Source of the DNA: Rhodovulum sulfidophilum
GTDB taxonomy: Bacteria > Pseudomonadota > Alphaproteobacteria > Rhodobacterales > Rhodobacteraceae
Direction of reading: 5' to 3'
Length of the DNA stretch: 64,000 nt
NCBI GenBank assembly: GCA_003241785.1
Contig: QFPW01000003.1
Coordinates: forward strand, 179,514-243,513
The notes under the pieces were generated by a model that had not been told where the DNA came from, ran no database searches, and was given only the letters and a program-made list of their open reading frames with translations. The position numbers and the translations under genes are program-made. Below are positions 34,461-43,520 of the stretch, piece after piece. How positions within the stretch are numbered: the first letter of the stretch is position 1; the number at the start of each line of letters is the position of its first letter.

Positions 34461-36032
34461 ATGGGTATCATGCTGCGGACCGTTTCGTTCGGCGCGCTGC
34501 TCGGCGCGCTCGGCGGCCCGGCGCTCGCTCAGGACACGCCGACCGAGAAGCCGAACATCCTCGTCATCTTCGGCGACGACATCGGCCAGACCAACCTGTC
34601 GATCTATTCGAAGGGGCTGATGGGCTACCGCACCCCCAATATCGACCGGATCGGTCGCGAGGGCGCGCTCTTCACCGACTACTACGCCGAGCAGAGCTGC
34701 ACCGCCGGCCGCTCGACCTTCATCACGGGCCAGACCACGCTGCGGACCGGGATGTCCAAGGTCGGCCTGCCGGGGGCCGATCTCGGGCTGCAAGCGAGCG
34801 ACGTGACCATCGCCTCGGCGCTCAAGGACCAGGGCTATGCCACGGGCCAGTTCGGCAAGAACCACCTCGGCGACAAGGACGAGTTCCTGCCGACCGCGCA
34901 CGGTTTCGACGAATTCTTCGGCAACCTCTACCACCTCAACGCCGAGGAGGAGCCGGAGAACTTCAACTATCCGCGGGACCCGGCCTTCCGCGAGAAGTTC
35001 GGCCCGCGCGGCGTGATCCGCTCGAAGGCCGACGGCACGGTCGAGGACACCGGCCCGCTCACCAGGAAGCGGATGGAGACGATCGACGACGAGACATCGG
35101 CCGCGGCGATCGACTTCATGAAGCGCCAGCATGACGCGGGCACGCCGTTCTTCACCTGGATGAACACGACGCGGATGCACTTCCGCACCCATGTGCGGCC
35201 CGAGCACCGCGACCAGCCGGGCCTGACCGCGCGCACCGAATACGCCGACGGCATGATCGAGACCGACAACGTGATCGGCGAGCTTCTTAAGTCGCTCGAC
35301 GACATGGGCATCGCCGACGATACGATCGTGATCTACACGACCGACAACGGCCCGCACCAGAACTCCTGGCCGGACGCCGGCACCACGCCGTTCCGCTCGG
35401 AGAAGAACACCAACTGGGAAGGCGCCTACCGCGTGCCCGCGCTGATCCGCTGGCCCGGCCACATCCAGCCCGGCACCGAGCTCAACGGCATCGTCTCCGG
35501 CCTCGACTGGTTCCCGACCCTGCTCGCCGCGGCCGGAAATCCGGACATCACCCAGCAGCTGCTCGACGGGGCGACGATCCAGGGCAAGGAATACAGGAAC
35601 CACCTCGACGGCTACAACCAGCTCGACTACCTGACCGGGGCGAGCGACACGAGCGCGCGGAACAGCTTCTTCTATTTCAACGACGACAACGATCTCGTCG
35701 GCCTGCGCTACGAGAACTGGAAGGTGGTCTTCGAAGAGCAGCGGGCGACCGGCACGCTGGCGATCTGGGCGGAGCCCTTCACCAAGCTCCGGGTGCCGAA
35801 GCTGTTCGACCTGCGCTCCGATCCCTACGAGCGGGCGGATCTCACCTCGAACACCTACTACGACTGGCTGCTCGAACACGTCTACCTGCTCACGCCGGCG
35901 CAGGTCTACGTCGCCGACTTCCTCGGCACCTTCGAGGATTACCCGCCGGCGCAGCGGGCCGCGAGCTTCTCGATCGACCAGATCGAGGAGAATCTGATGG
36001 ACCAGCTCAACAACGCCGCCGGGGGGCAGTAG
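34461..36032 (+). CDS. secreted arylsulfatase-type sulfatase
   Basis: A 523-aa type I sulfatase with a signal peptide ending near residue 24 (GPALAQ). The formylglycine site is C80-T-A-G-R84 (EQSCTAGRSTF), with metal-binding D39-D40 (FGDDIGQ) and TTDNGPHQNSWPD further on. It should act in the periplasm or outside on a sulfate ester. It is distinct from the cytoplasmic betC product. It is the first of a nine-gene same-strand run leading into MoxR/VWA genes; the long run of G before the ATG (34446 region) is the likely ribosome binding site. ATG 34470 is an alternative start. Confidence 0.9.
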   Translation: MGIMLRTVSFGALLGALGGPALAQDTPTEKPNILVIFGDDIGQTNLSIYSKGLMGYRTPNIDRIGREGALFTDYYAEQSCTAGRSTFITGQTTLRTGMSKVGLPGADLGLQASDVTIASALKDQGYATGQFGKNHLGDKDEFLPTAHGFDEFFGNLYHLNAEEEPENFNYPRDPAFREKFGPRGVIRSKADGTVEDTGPLTRKRMETIDDETSAAAIDFMKRQHDAGTPFFTWMNTTRMHFRTHVRPEHRDQPGLTARTEYADGMIETDNVIGELLKSLDDMGIADDTIVIYTTDNGPHQNSWPDAGTTPFRSEKNTNWEGAYRVPALIRWPGHIQPGTELNGIVSGLDWFPTLLAAAGNPDITQQLLDGATIQGKEYRNHLDGYNQLDYLTGASDTSARNSFFYFNDDNDLVGLRYENWKVVFEEQRATGTLAIWAEPFTKLRVPKLFDLRSDPYERADLTSNTYYDWLLEHVYLLTPAQVYVADFLGTFEDYPPAQRAASFSIDQIEENLMDQLNNAAGGQ

Positions 36033-36065
36033 GCACCCGCCGCGTCGCCCGATACAACGATGGAG

Positions 36066-36085
36066 GCGAGCCCGGCCGGGCTCGC
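36066..36085 (+). repeat. 20-bp perfect palindrome between sulfatase and DUF1254 genes
   Basis: GCGAGCCCGG plus its exact reverse complement, in the 82-bp gap. It may reduce readthrough or protect the upstream mRNA, making the sulfatase and the rest of the run unequally expressed. Confidence 0.45.
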
Positions 36086-36114
36086 GTCGCCGGACAGACA
36101 GTGAGGAACCCGCG

Positions 36115-37563
36115 ATGAGACCTTCCGGCACGGCGCTCGCCCTGCTCCTTGGCCTCGCGGCCGGAACGCCGGCGCCCGCGCAAGGGACGCGCCACGCCTT
36201 CGAGGGCGGCTATCCGACGCCCGCGGCGAGCGCCGAGGCGCGCGCGGACCGGCTGCTGCAGACCGCGCTGGTCGCCTATCGGTTCTGGTATCCGACCGTC
36301 TCGATGGAGGGCATCTTCGAGGGCAACCGGCGCCTCGGCCTCGTCGAGGGCGAGAGTTGGGGCTATGGCGCCGCCGGTCCGCGCCAGGTGGCGCTGACGC
36401 TCAATTCCGACACGCCCTATGGCAACGGCGCGATCGATCTCTCCGAGGGGCCCTGGGTGATCGAGGTGCCGCCGGGGCCGTTCATCGGCCTCGTCAACGA
36501 CCACAACCAGGGCTGGGTGCTCGACATCGGGCTGCCGGGTCCCGACGCCGGCCAGGGCGGCAAGCATCTGATCCTGCCGCCGGACTACGAAGGGCCGGTG
36601 CCCGAGGGCTATTTCACCGGCCGCTCGAACACGATGAAGAACCTCTTCGCGCTGCGCGCGCTGCCGGTCGGCGGCGACGTCCGGACGGCGCTCGACAGCT
36701 TCGCGGCGGTCAGGATCTACCCGCTGTCGCAGGCGGCGGATCCGAAGCCGCTCAGGGGGATCGATACCACCGCCGACGCCATGGAGGCCTCCGCGCTGCC
36801 GTGGGAGGACAATATCGGCTTCTGGGAGCAGCTCGCCAAGGTGATCGACGCGGAGCCGATCGTGCCGGCCTATCTGCCGATGTACGGCCTGCTCGGCGAG
36901 CTCGGCATCGCGAAAGGCAAGCCCTTCGCGCCGGACGCGGCGATGACCGCGCTGCTCGAACGCGCCGCGCGCGAGGGCCGCGACCAGATGCTGGTCGAGG
37001 CTTTCGACAGCGACCGGCCCGACCGGCTGGCCTGGCCCGACCGGAAGTGGGAATGGGCCGGCCTCGTGCCCGGCGGCGCGCAGTTCGAGACGCCCGCCGG
37101 GATCGACCTCGAGGCCCGCGAGCGCTGGTTCGCCCAGGCGATCGTCACCTCGCCGGCGATGTTCCGGCGCGACCCGGGCGCGGGCTCGCTCTACTGGCTC
37201 GGCGCGCGGGACGCGACCGGCGCCTGGCTCGACGGCGGCGAGACCTATCGTCTCAGCATTCCCCAGCCGGTCCCCGCCAAGCTCTTCTGGTCGGTGACGG
37301 TCTACGACGCCGAGACCCGCAGCCAGATCCGGACCGATCAGGACAAGGCGGCGCTCCGCTCGCTCTTCGAGCTCAAGGACCTCGCGGGCACCGAGCCGGC
37401 CGATCTCTATTTCGGCCCCGAGCAGCCGGAGGGCGCCGAGGGCCGCTGGATCAGGACGGTTCCGGGCCGCGGCTGGTTCGCCTATATCCGCGTCTACGGT
37501 CCCGAGGCCGCCGCCTTCGACGGCGCGTGGAGGCCGGGCGATTTCGAGCGCGTGCCGGGCTAG
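36115..37563 (+). CDS. DUF1254/DUF1214 family exported protein
   Basis: A 482-aa protein with a signal peptide (to about AQG 24). The N-terminal half carries a DUF1254-type domain (TLNSDTPYGNGAIDLSEGPWVIEVPP) and the C-terminal half a DUF1214 domain (YWLGARDATGAWLDGGETYRL, then PAKLFWSVTVYDAETRS). Function of this family is unknown; it is often exported and found near sulfatases and VWA proteins. GAGGA precedes ATG 36115. Confidence 0.88.
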   Translation: MRPSGTALALLLGLAAGTPAPAQGTRHAFEGGYPTPAASAEARADRLLQTALVAYRFWYPTVSMEGIFEGNRRLGLVEGESWGYGAAGPRQVALTLNSDTPYGNGAIDLSEGPWVIEVPPGPFIGLVNDHNQGWVLDIGLPGPDAGQGGKHLILPPDYEGPVPEGYFTGRSNTMKNLFALRALPVGGDVRTALDSFAAVRIYPLSQAADPKPLRGIDTTADAMEASALPWEDNIGFWEQLAKVIDAEPIVPAYLPMYGLLGELGIAKGKPFAPDAAMTALLERAAREGRDQMLVEAFDSDRPDRLAWPDRKWEWAGLVPGGAQFETPAGIDLEARERWFAQAIVTSPAMFRRDPGAGSLYWLGARDATGAWLDGGETYRLSIPQPVPAKLFWSVTVYDAETRSQIRTDQDKAALRSLFELKDLAGTEPADLYFGPEQPEGAEGRWIRTVPGRGWFAYIRVYGPEAAAFDGAWRPGDFERVPG

Positions 37564-37605
37564 GCCGATGCGTCCCGCCCGCGCGACCCAACCGATGGAG
37601 GCCCG

Positions 37606-38604
37606 ATGATGGCTCCACGCGATGCGATCCTCGCGCTCCGGGACGCGATGAACGCCGAGGTGCTCGGCCAGCCGGTGGTGGTCGAGCGGATGCTGATCGG
37701 CCTGCTCGCCGACGGGCATCTCCTGATCGAGGGGCTGCCCGGCCTTGCGAAGACCCGCGCGGTCAAGGCGATGGCGAAGCATCTGAAGGCCGATTTCAGC
37801 CGGGTGCAGTTCACGCCCGACCTCCTGCCCTCGGACGTGACGGGCACCGACGTCTATTATTCCGAAGGGGGCAGGGGGGAGTTCCGTTTCCAGCCGGGGC
37901 CGGTCTTCGGCAACATCCTCCTCGCCGACGAGATCAACCGCGCGCCGGCCAAGGTGCAGGCGGCGCTGCTCGAGGCGATGGAGGAGCGGCAGGTGACGGT
38001 GGGGCAGGAGACCCATCCGCTGCCCGATCTCTTCATCGTCATGGCGACGCAGAACCCGGTCGAGCAGGAGGGGACCTATCCCTTGCCCGAGGCGCAGACC
38101 GACCGCTTCCTGATGAAGGTGCTGGTCGGCTATCCCGCGCCCGAGGACGAGACCAGGGTGCTGCGCCTCGTGCGCGACGAGGAGCGCGCCGCGCTGGCGC
38201 CGCCGCCCGCGGCCGGAGCGCCAACCGCGCCGGCCGCCGCGCCGATCGCGCTCGACGACGTCTTCGCCGCGCGACGCGAGATCGCGGAGCTCAGCGTCGC
38301 CGAGGCGATCGAGACCTATATCATCGACCTCGTCACCGCGACGCGGCGACCGGAGCAATACGACAAGGGCCTCGCCGCCGACATCGACCTCGGCGCCAGC
38401 CCGCGCGCGGGCCTGGCGCTCGACCGCTGCGCCCGGGCGCATGCCTGGCTCAGCGGCGCCGATTTCGTGGCGCCGGGCGACGTGCTCGCCATCGCGCCCG
38501 ACGTGCTGCGCCACCGGATCGCGCTCTCCTACGAGGCGCGGGGCGCCGGCCGAGACGCCGACGCCGTGCTCGCCGATCTTCTGAAGCTCGTCGCCCCCGC
38601 GTGA
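37606..38604 (+). CDS. MoxR-type AAA+ ATPase
   Basis: A 332-aa MoxR ATPase: Walker A G43-L-P-G-L-A-K-T50, Walker B ILLADEIN (D108, E109), and the sensor/pore segment MATQNPVEQEGTYPLPEAQTDRF. MoxR proteins act as chaperone-like ATPases together with VWA-domain membrane proteins, which are encoded three to six genes downstream. GGAGG (37597-37601) fits ATG 37606 or 37609. Confidence 0.93.
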   Translation: MMAPRDAILALRDAMNAEVLGQPVVVERMLIGLLADGHLLIEGLPGLAKTRAVKAMAKHLKADFSRVQFTPDLLPSDVTGTDVYYSEGGRGEFRFQPGPVFGNILLADEINRAPAKVQAALLEAMEERQVTVGQETHPLPDLFIVMATQNPVEQEGTYPLPEAQTDRFLMKVLVGYPAPEDETRVLRLVRDEERAALAPPPAAGAPTAPAAAPIALDDVFAARREIAELSVAEAIETYIIDLVTATRRPEQYDKGLAADIDLGASPRAGLALDRCARAHAWLSGADFVAPGDVLAIAPDVLRHRIALSYEARGAGRDADAVLADLLKLVAPA

Positions 38605-38615
38605 AGGAGACCCCC

Positions 38616-39596
38616 ATGCTCATGCGCGCCGCAACGCTCCTCGCCCTGCTCGCCGCCCCGGCCTTCGCGCAAGGTGATCCGCTGCCCTCCTGGAACGCCT
38701 CCCCGGCGAGACAGGCGCTCGTCGATTTCGTGACCGCCGCCACCACCGAGGGCGGGCCCGGCTTCGTCGCGCCCGAGGACCGGATCGCGACCTTCGACAA
38801 CGACGGCACGCTCTGGTCCGAGCAGCCGATGTACTTCCAGGGGATGTTCGCCTTCGACCGCATTCGCGAGATGGCGAAGGATCATCCCGAATGGGCGACC
38901 ACGATGCCGTTCAAGGCGGTGCTCGACGGCGACGTGAAGGCGCTGGCCGCGGCGGGCGAGAAGGGGCTGATGGAGATCCTCGCCACGACGCACGCCGGGA
39001 TGACCCAGGACGAATTCATGGCGGAAGTGACCGACTGGATGGCCACGGCGCGCCATCCCCGCTTCGACAAGCCCTATGACGCGCTGGTCTTCCAGCCGAT
39101 GCTCGAGGCGCTCGACTACCTGCGCGACAACGGTTTCGAGACCTGGATCGTCTCGGGGGGCGGCATCGACTTCATGCGGGCCTGGACCGAGGAAACCTAT
39201 GGCATCCCGCCGCAGCGGGTCATCGGCAGCCAGATCGAGGTCACCTACGACGACGAAGATGGCGAGCCCCGGTTCAATCGCGAGCCGAAGGTGTTCTTCA
39301 TCGACGACAAGGCGGGCAAGCCCGTGGGCATCCTGCGCCACATCGGCAAGCGGCCGGTGATCGCCTTCGGCAATTCCGACGGCGATTACGAGATGCTCGA
39401 ATACACCACGGCGGGCGACGGCCCGGATCTCGGGCTTATCGTGCACCACACCGATGCGAAGCGCGAATGGGCCTATGACCGTGACAGCCAGATCGGCACG
39501 CTCGCCCGCGCGCTCGACGCCGCGCCGGCGGAGGGCTGGGTGGTCATCGACATGGCGAAGGACTGGAACGTGATCTATCCGTTCGAGAAGCCCTGA
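38616..39596 (+). CDS. exported HAD-superfamily phosphatase
   Basis: A 326-aa protein with a signal peptide ending near residue 19 (PAFAQ) and HAD motifs: D61-N-D63-G-T (ATFDNDGTLW), motif II near IVSGGGIDF, a downstream Lys segment, and motif IV AFGNSDGDYEML. The second motif resembles phosphoserine phosphatase. A periplasmic phosphomonoesterase is likely. AAGGAGA precedes ATG 38616, 11 bp after the MoxR stop, placing an exported phosphatase inside the MoxR/VWA operon. Confidence 0.88.
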   Translation: MLMRAATLLALLAAPAFAQGDPLPSWNASPARQALVDFVTAATTEGGPGFVAPEDRIATFDNDGTLWSEQPMYFQGMFAFDRIREMAKDHPEWATTMPFKAVLDGDVKALAAAGEKGLMEILATTHAGMTQDEFMAEVTDWMATARHPRFDKPYDALVFQPMLEALDYLRDNGFETWIVSGGGIDFMRAWTEETYGIPPQRVIGSQIEVTYDDEDGEPRFNREPKVFFIDDKAGKPVGILRHIGKRPVIAFGNSDGDYEMLEYTTAGDGPDLGLIVHHTDAKREWAYDRDSQIGTLARALDAAPAEGWVVIDMAKDWNVIYPFEKP

Positions 39597-39599
39597 GCC

Positions 39600-40541
39600 A
39601 TGGCGGGGCCCGACCCGCGCGTCCATGTCGACCTCGCGTGTCTCGCGGGGCTCGAGGCGCGCGCGGCGGGGTTCGACTTCCTGCCGCGCCAGCCGGTCGG
39701 GAGCGCGCTCGCCGGCCGCCGCGCCTCGCGGCTGCGCGGCCGGGGCCTCGCGTTCGAGGAGTTGCGCGCCTATCTGCCCGGCGACGACGTGCGCGCGATC
39801 GACTGGAAGGTCACCGCCCGCACCGGAAGCGCGCATGTCCGCGTCACGCGGGAGGAGCGCGACCGCCCGGCGCTGATCGTGGTCGACCAGCGCCAGGCGA
39901 TGTTCTTCGGCACCGTGCTCAACATGAAATCGGTGACCGCCGCCGAGATCGCCGCCTTCGCCGCCTGGCGCATCCTCGGCGCCGGGGACCGCGTCGGCGG
40001 GCTGGTCCTCTCCGACACCGGCGTCGCCTCGGTTCCCGCGCGCCGGAGCCGGGGCGCCGCGCTGCGCCTGCTCGACCTCGTCGCGGACCGCAACCGCGCG
40101 CTTTCGGCCGAGGCCCCGGCGGTGCCGGACGCCCCGGCCCGGCTCGACGCGGCGCTCGCCCGGGCGGCGGCGCTCGTGACGCATGACTGGCTCGTGCTCG
40201 TGGTCTCGGATTTCGACGGCGCGGGCGAGGCGACGCTCCGGACCCTGACCGGGATCGCGCGCGGCAACGACGTCGTGCTCGCGATCGTGCATGACCCTTC
40301 GGCGCACGAGATCCCCGACAAGGGCCGCATGGTGGTCGGCGACGGCCGGCTGCAGGTCGAGCTCGACCTCGCCGACGCCCGCGCGCGGCGCAACCTCGCG
40401 AGCGTCGGCGGCGAGCGGATCGCCCGGCTCGTCGCCTGGCAGAGCCGGCTCGACGCGGCGATCCTGCCGGTCAGCGCCGGCGAGCCGACGCTGCCGCAGC
40501 TCCGGCGCCTGTTCGGCGCGCCGCCGCGGCGGAGGGGGTGA
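39600..40541 (+). CDS. DUF58 domain protein
   Basis: A 313-aa cytoplasmic protein with the DUF58 signature at about residues 51-74 (FEELRAYLPGDDVRAIDWKVTART) and a VWA-like remainder (ALIVVDQRQAMFFG; WLVLVVSDFDG). DUF58 genes are constant neighbours of moxR and bat genes. It starts 3 bp after the HAD stop and overlaps the next start. Confidence 0.92.
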   Translation: MAGPDPRVHVDLACLAGLEARAAGFDFLPRQPVGSALAGRRASRLRGRGLAFEELRAYLPGDDVRAIDWKVTARTGSAHVRVTREERDRPALIVVDQRQAMFFGTVLNMKSVTAAEIAAFAAWRILGAGDRVGGLVLSDTGVASVPARRSRGAALRLLDLVADRNRALSAEAPAVPDAPARLDAALARAAALVTHDWLVLVVSDFDGAGEATLRTLTGIARGNDVVLAIVHDPSAHEIPDKGRMVVGDGRLQVELDLADARARRNLASVGGERIARLVAWQSRLDAAILPVSAGEPTLPQLRRLFGAPPRRRG

Positions 40542-41020
40542 TGGAACGGCAGGGCGGAGACAGCCTCGTCGGCCTGCTCGGCCAGCTCCACGACATCGTG
40601 GAGCCGCCGCCGGTCTCGATGTGGCCCGCGACCTGGACCTGGGCGGTGCTCGCCGCCGTGCTCGTCGCGGCGCTCGCCTTCGGCGCCGTGCTCTTTCTCC
40701 GCCATCGCCGCGCCACCGCCTGGCGCCGCGCGGCGCTGGCGGAGCTCGCGGCGCTGGGGCCCGGGCTGGCGGCGGGCGCGCCGGAGGCGCTGGCCGGGCT
40801 CCAGACCCTGCTGCGCCGGGTCGCGCTCGCGACCGCGCCGCGCGCCGAGGTCGCGGCGCTGACCGGCGCCGACTGGGCGGGCTATCTCGCCGCGACCGGC
40901 GGCGACTTCGGCCCGGTCGGACCTGCGCTCGCCGAGGCGCCGTACCGGCCGCGCCGGGGCTACGACGGCGCGCGCGCGCTCGCCGCCGCGCGCGCGTGGA
41001 TTCGCCAGCGCCATGCTTGA
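40541..41020 (+). CDS. DUF4381 domain membrane protein
   Basis: A 159-aa protein with one transmembrane helix around residues 33-52 (WAVLAAVLVAALAFGAVLFL) and a cytoplasmic tail. Length, position after DUF58 and the N-terminal LLGQLHDIVEPPPVSMWP fit DUF4381. ATG 40541 shares a base with the preceding TGA and GGAGGGG lies just before it. Confidence 0.85.
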   Translation: MERQGGDSLVGLLGQLHDIVEPPPVSMWPATWTWAVLAAVLVAALAFGAVLFLRHRRATAWRRAALAELAALGPGLAAGAPEALAGLQTLLRRVALATAPRAEVAALTGADWAGYLAATGGDFGPVGPALAEAPYRPRRGYDGARALAAARAWIRQRHA

Positions 41021-42005
41021 GCTCGGCTTCCCCTGGGCGCTCCTCGCGCTGCCCCTGCCGCTCCTCGTCCTCTGGCTGGCGCCGCCCCGGCGCGAGACCG
41101 TGCCCGCGGTCAGGATCCCGTTCTTCGAGGCGACGAGCGCGGGCTTCGCCACCGGCGAGGGCGCGATGGTGCCGTCCCGGTCGCGCTGGCAGATGGTCTT
41201 CGCCTGGCTGCTCTGGGCGCTGGTCCTGCTCACGCTCGCCCGGCCGCAATGGGTCGGCGACCCGGTCGAGCGCACCGAGGCGGCGCGCGACGTGATGCTT
41301 GGCGTCGATATCTCGGGCTCGATGGAGACGCGGGATTTCCTTGGCCCGGACGGAGCGCGGGGCACGCGGCTCGACGGCGTCAAATCCGTGCTCGACGGGT
41401 TCATCGCCGACCGGCGCGACGACCGGATCGGCCTGATCGTGTTCGGAAGCGCGCCCTATGTCCTCGTGCCCTTCACCCGCGACACGACGGCGGCGCGCGC
41501 GCTGCTCGCGACGCTGGAGCCGGGGATGGCCGGCCAGAACACGATGCTGGGCGACGCGATCGGCCTCGCGATCCGCTCCTTCGCCGCGAGCAAGGTCGAG
41601 GCGCGGATCCTGATCCTGCTCTCCGACGGCGCCGATACCGGCAGCCGGATGGCGCCGGTCAAGGCGGCCGACATCGCCGCGAAGAACGGCGTCGTGATCC
41701 ATACGATCGCGGTCGGCGACCCGAACGCCACGGCCGACGCCGAAAAGGTCGACGTGGCCGCGTTCCGGTCGATCGCGACCGCGACCGGGGGCACCTTCCA
41801 CCGCGCCGAGGACGCGGACGGGCTCGCAGCGATCTACGCCGAGATCGACGCGGCGGGCGCGCGCGAGGGGGCGACCACCTCCTGGCGTCCCCGGCTGCCG
41901 CTGACCGTGGTCCCGGCCGCGGCCTTCGTGGCGCTGGTCGTCCTCGGCTACGCCGCGGCGCTCCTCGCCGTCCGCTGGCGGCGCCGGGGGGAGGCGGGGA
42001 CATGA
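41013..42005 (+). CDS. VWA-domain membrane protein, BatA-like
   Basis: A 330-aa Bat protein: two N-terminal membrane helices (about 7-23 and 62-77), a von Willebrand A domain with intact metal site D99-I-S101-G-S103 (GVDISGSM), and a C-terminal helix (about 305-322). The domain faces the periplasm. Overlaps both neighbouring genes (8 and 4 bp). Confidence 0.9.
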   Translation: MLELGFPWALLALPLPLLVLWLAPPRRETVPAVRIPFFEATSAGFATGEGAMVPSRSRWQMVFAWLLWALVLLTLARPQWVGDPVERTEAARDVMLGVDISGSMETRDFLGPDGARGTRLDGVKSVLDGFIADRRDDRIGLIVFGSAPYVLVPFTRDTTAARALLATLEPGMAGQNTMLGDAIGLAIRSFAASKVEARILILLSDGADTGSRMAPVKAADIAAKNGVVIHTIAVGDPNATADAEKVDVAAFRSIATATGGTFHRAEDADGLAAIYAEIDAAGAREGATTSWRPRLPLTVVPAAAFVALVVLGYAAALLAVRWRRRGEAGT

Positions 42006-43519
42006 TCGCCGCGCTCGCCGCCTTCACCTTCCTGCGTCCGGCCTTCCTGCTCGCCCTCGTGCCGCTGGCGGCGCTCTGGCTCCTGCTCCGCCGCCGCGAG
42101 GCGACGGGCGCGCCGCCGGCGCCGCATATCGCGCCGCATCTGCTCGCGGCGCTCACGGTCGGCCAGGGCGCCGGCGGCCGGGGGCGGGCGCGCGACCTGC
42201 TGATCGGCGCCGGGGCGCTGATGGCGCTGGCCGCCGCCGGGCCCGCCTGGCGGCCGGCGCCGGCGCCCTTCGTCACCGAGACCGCGCCGCTCGTCGTGGC
42301 GCTCGACCTCTCGCCCAGCATGTCCGGCGCCGATGTCGCGCCGTCGCGGCTGGAGCGGGCGAAGCAGAAGATCCGCGACCTGATCGCGCTCCGCGCCGGC
42401 GGCCGGGTCGGGCTCGTCGCCTACGCCGGGACCGCGCATCTCGTCATGCCGCTGACCGACGACCCGACCGTGCTCCTGCCATTCCTCGAGGCGCTCGATC
42501 CCGGGGTGATGCCCGACACCGGGCGCGCCGCCTCGGCCGCGCTCGCGCTCGCGGGCACGCTGCTCGCGGGCGACGGGACCCCGGGCTCGGTGCTCTTCGT
42601 CACCGACGGGATCGACCCCGCCGATATCGCGAACTTCCCCGCCGGGGGGCCGGCCCGGGTCGCGCTGATCGTGAGCCCCGGCCCCGGCGCCGAGATCGCC
42701 GACTGGTCGCGGCGCGCCGATGTCCGGACCGTGCCGGTCTCGGTCGACGACGGCGACCTTCGCGCCGTCGACCGCGCGCTCGCCTCCGCGCTCGCCCGGG
42801 CCGAGGCGGGCGAGGGGCGCCTGCGCGACGACGGCTGGATCCTCGCGCTGCCGGCCGCGCTCCTGCTCCTTCTCTGGTTCCGGCGCGGTACCACGCTGCG
42901 CTGGGGCGCGCTGCTTCTCGCCCTGGCGCTGGCGCATCCGGGGCAGTCGCGGGCGGAAGGCCTCTCCGATCTCCTCGCCGGCTGGTTCTGGACGCCGGAC
43001 CAGCGCGCCGCCCGGGCCTATGCCGCGCATGACTACGCGGCGGCGGCGGAGCTTTTCGCCGATCCGGAATGGCGCGCCGCGGCGCTGACCCGGACGGGCA
43101 AGTACACCGACGCCGCGGCGCTGCTCGCGCCGATCCAGACCTCGGTGGCGCAGTACAATCGCGGCGTGGCCCTGGTGCGCGGCCGCGACTACGCCGGAGG
43201 CGCGGCCGCGTTCGAGGCCGCGCTGGCGCTCGATCCGGGCAACGCCGCCGCGGCCGACAATCTCGCGCTCACGAAGCGGATCATCGACTACCTCACCACG
43301 ACGCGCGAGGCGGAGGATACCGAGGAGGGATCGGAGCCGCCCGACGCCACCACGGACGATCTGAGCGGGGACCAGGGCCGCCCGACCCGGATCGACGCGG
43401 GCTCGCAACTGTCCGAGGACGCGGCCGAGGAATGGATGCGCGCGGTCGATACAAGGCCCGGCGACTTCCTCAAGAGCCGCTTCGCGATCGAGGCGGCCAC
43501 GCCCGCCGGGACGCCCTGA
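42002..43519 (+). CDS. VWA plus TPR membrane protein, BatB/BatC-like fusion
   Basis: A 505-aa protein. N-terminal membrane helices (about 10-28, 65-80), a VWA domain with D102-L-S104-P-S106 (metal site kept), a membrane helix near 285-300, and a TPR region around 350-430 (AARAYAAHDYAAAAELF; AQYNRGVALVRGRDYAGGAAAFEAALALDPGN). The acidic C-terminal tail follows. Separate BatB and BatC proteins are more common; here they are joined. Confidence 0.9.
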   Translation: MIAALAAFTFLRPAFLLALVPLAALWLLLRRREATGAPPAPHIAPHLLAALTVGQGAGGRGRARDLLIGAGALMALAAAGPAWRPAPAPFVTETAPLVVALDLSPSMSGADVAPSRLERAKQKIRDLIALRAGGRVGLVAYAGTAHLVMPLTDDPTVLLPFLEALDPGVMPDTGRAASAALALAGTLLAGDGTPGSVLFVTDGIDPADIANFPAGGPARVALIVSPGPGAEIADWSRRADVRTVPVSVDDGDLRAVDRALASALARAEAGEGRLRDDGWILALPAALLLLLWFRRGTTLRWGALLLALALAHPGQSRAEGLSDLLAGWFWTPDQRAARAYAAHDYAAAAELFADPEWRAAALTRTGKYTDAAALLAPIQTSVAQYNRGVALVRGRDYAGGAAAFEAALALDPGNAAAADNLALTKRIIDYLTTTREAEDTEEGSEPPDATTDDLSGDQGRPTRIDAGSQLSEDAAEEWMRAVDTRPGDFLKSRFAIEAATPAGTP

Positions 43520-43520
43520 G

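Noticed and set aside
38529..41801. 1090-codon minus-strand frame across the HAD, DUF58 and VWA genes
   Set aside because: No domain pattern, crosses several genes with overlapping start/stop coupling on the plus strand; a by-product of high GC.
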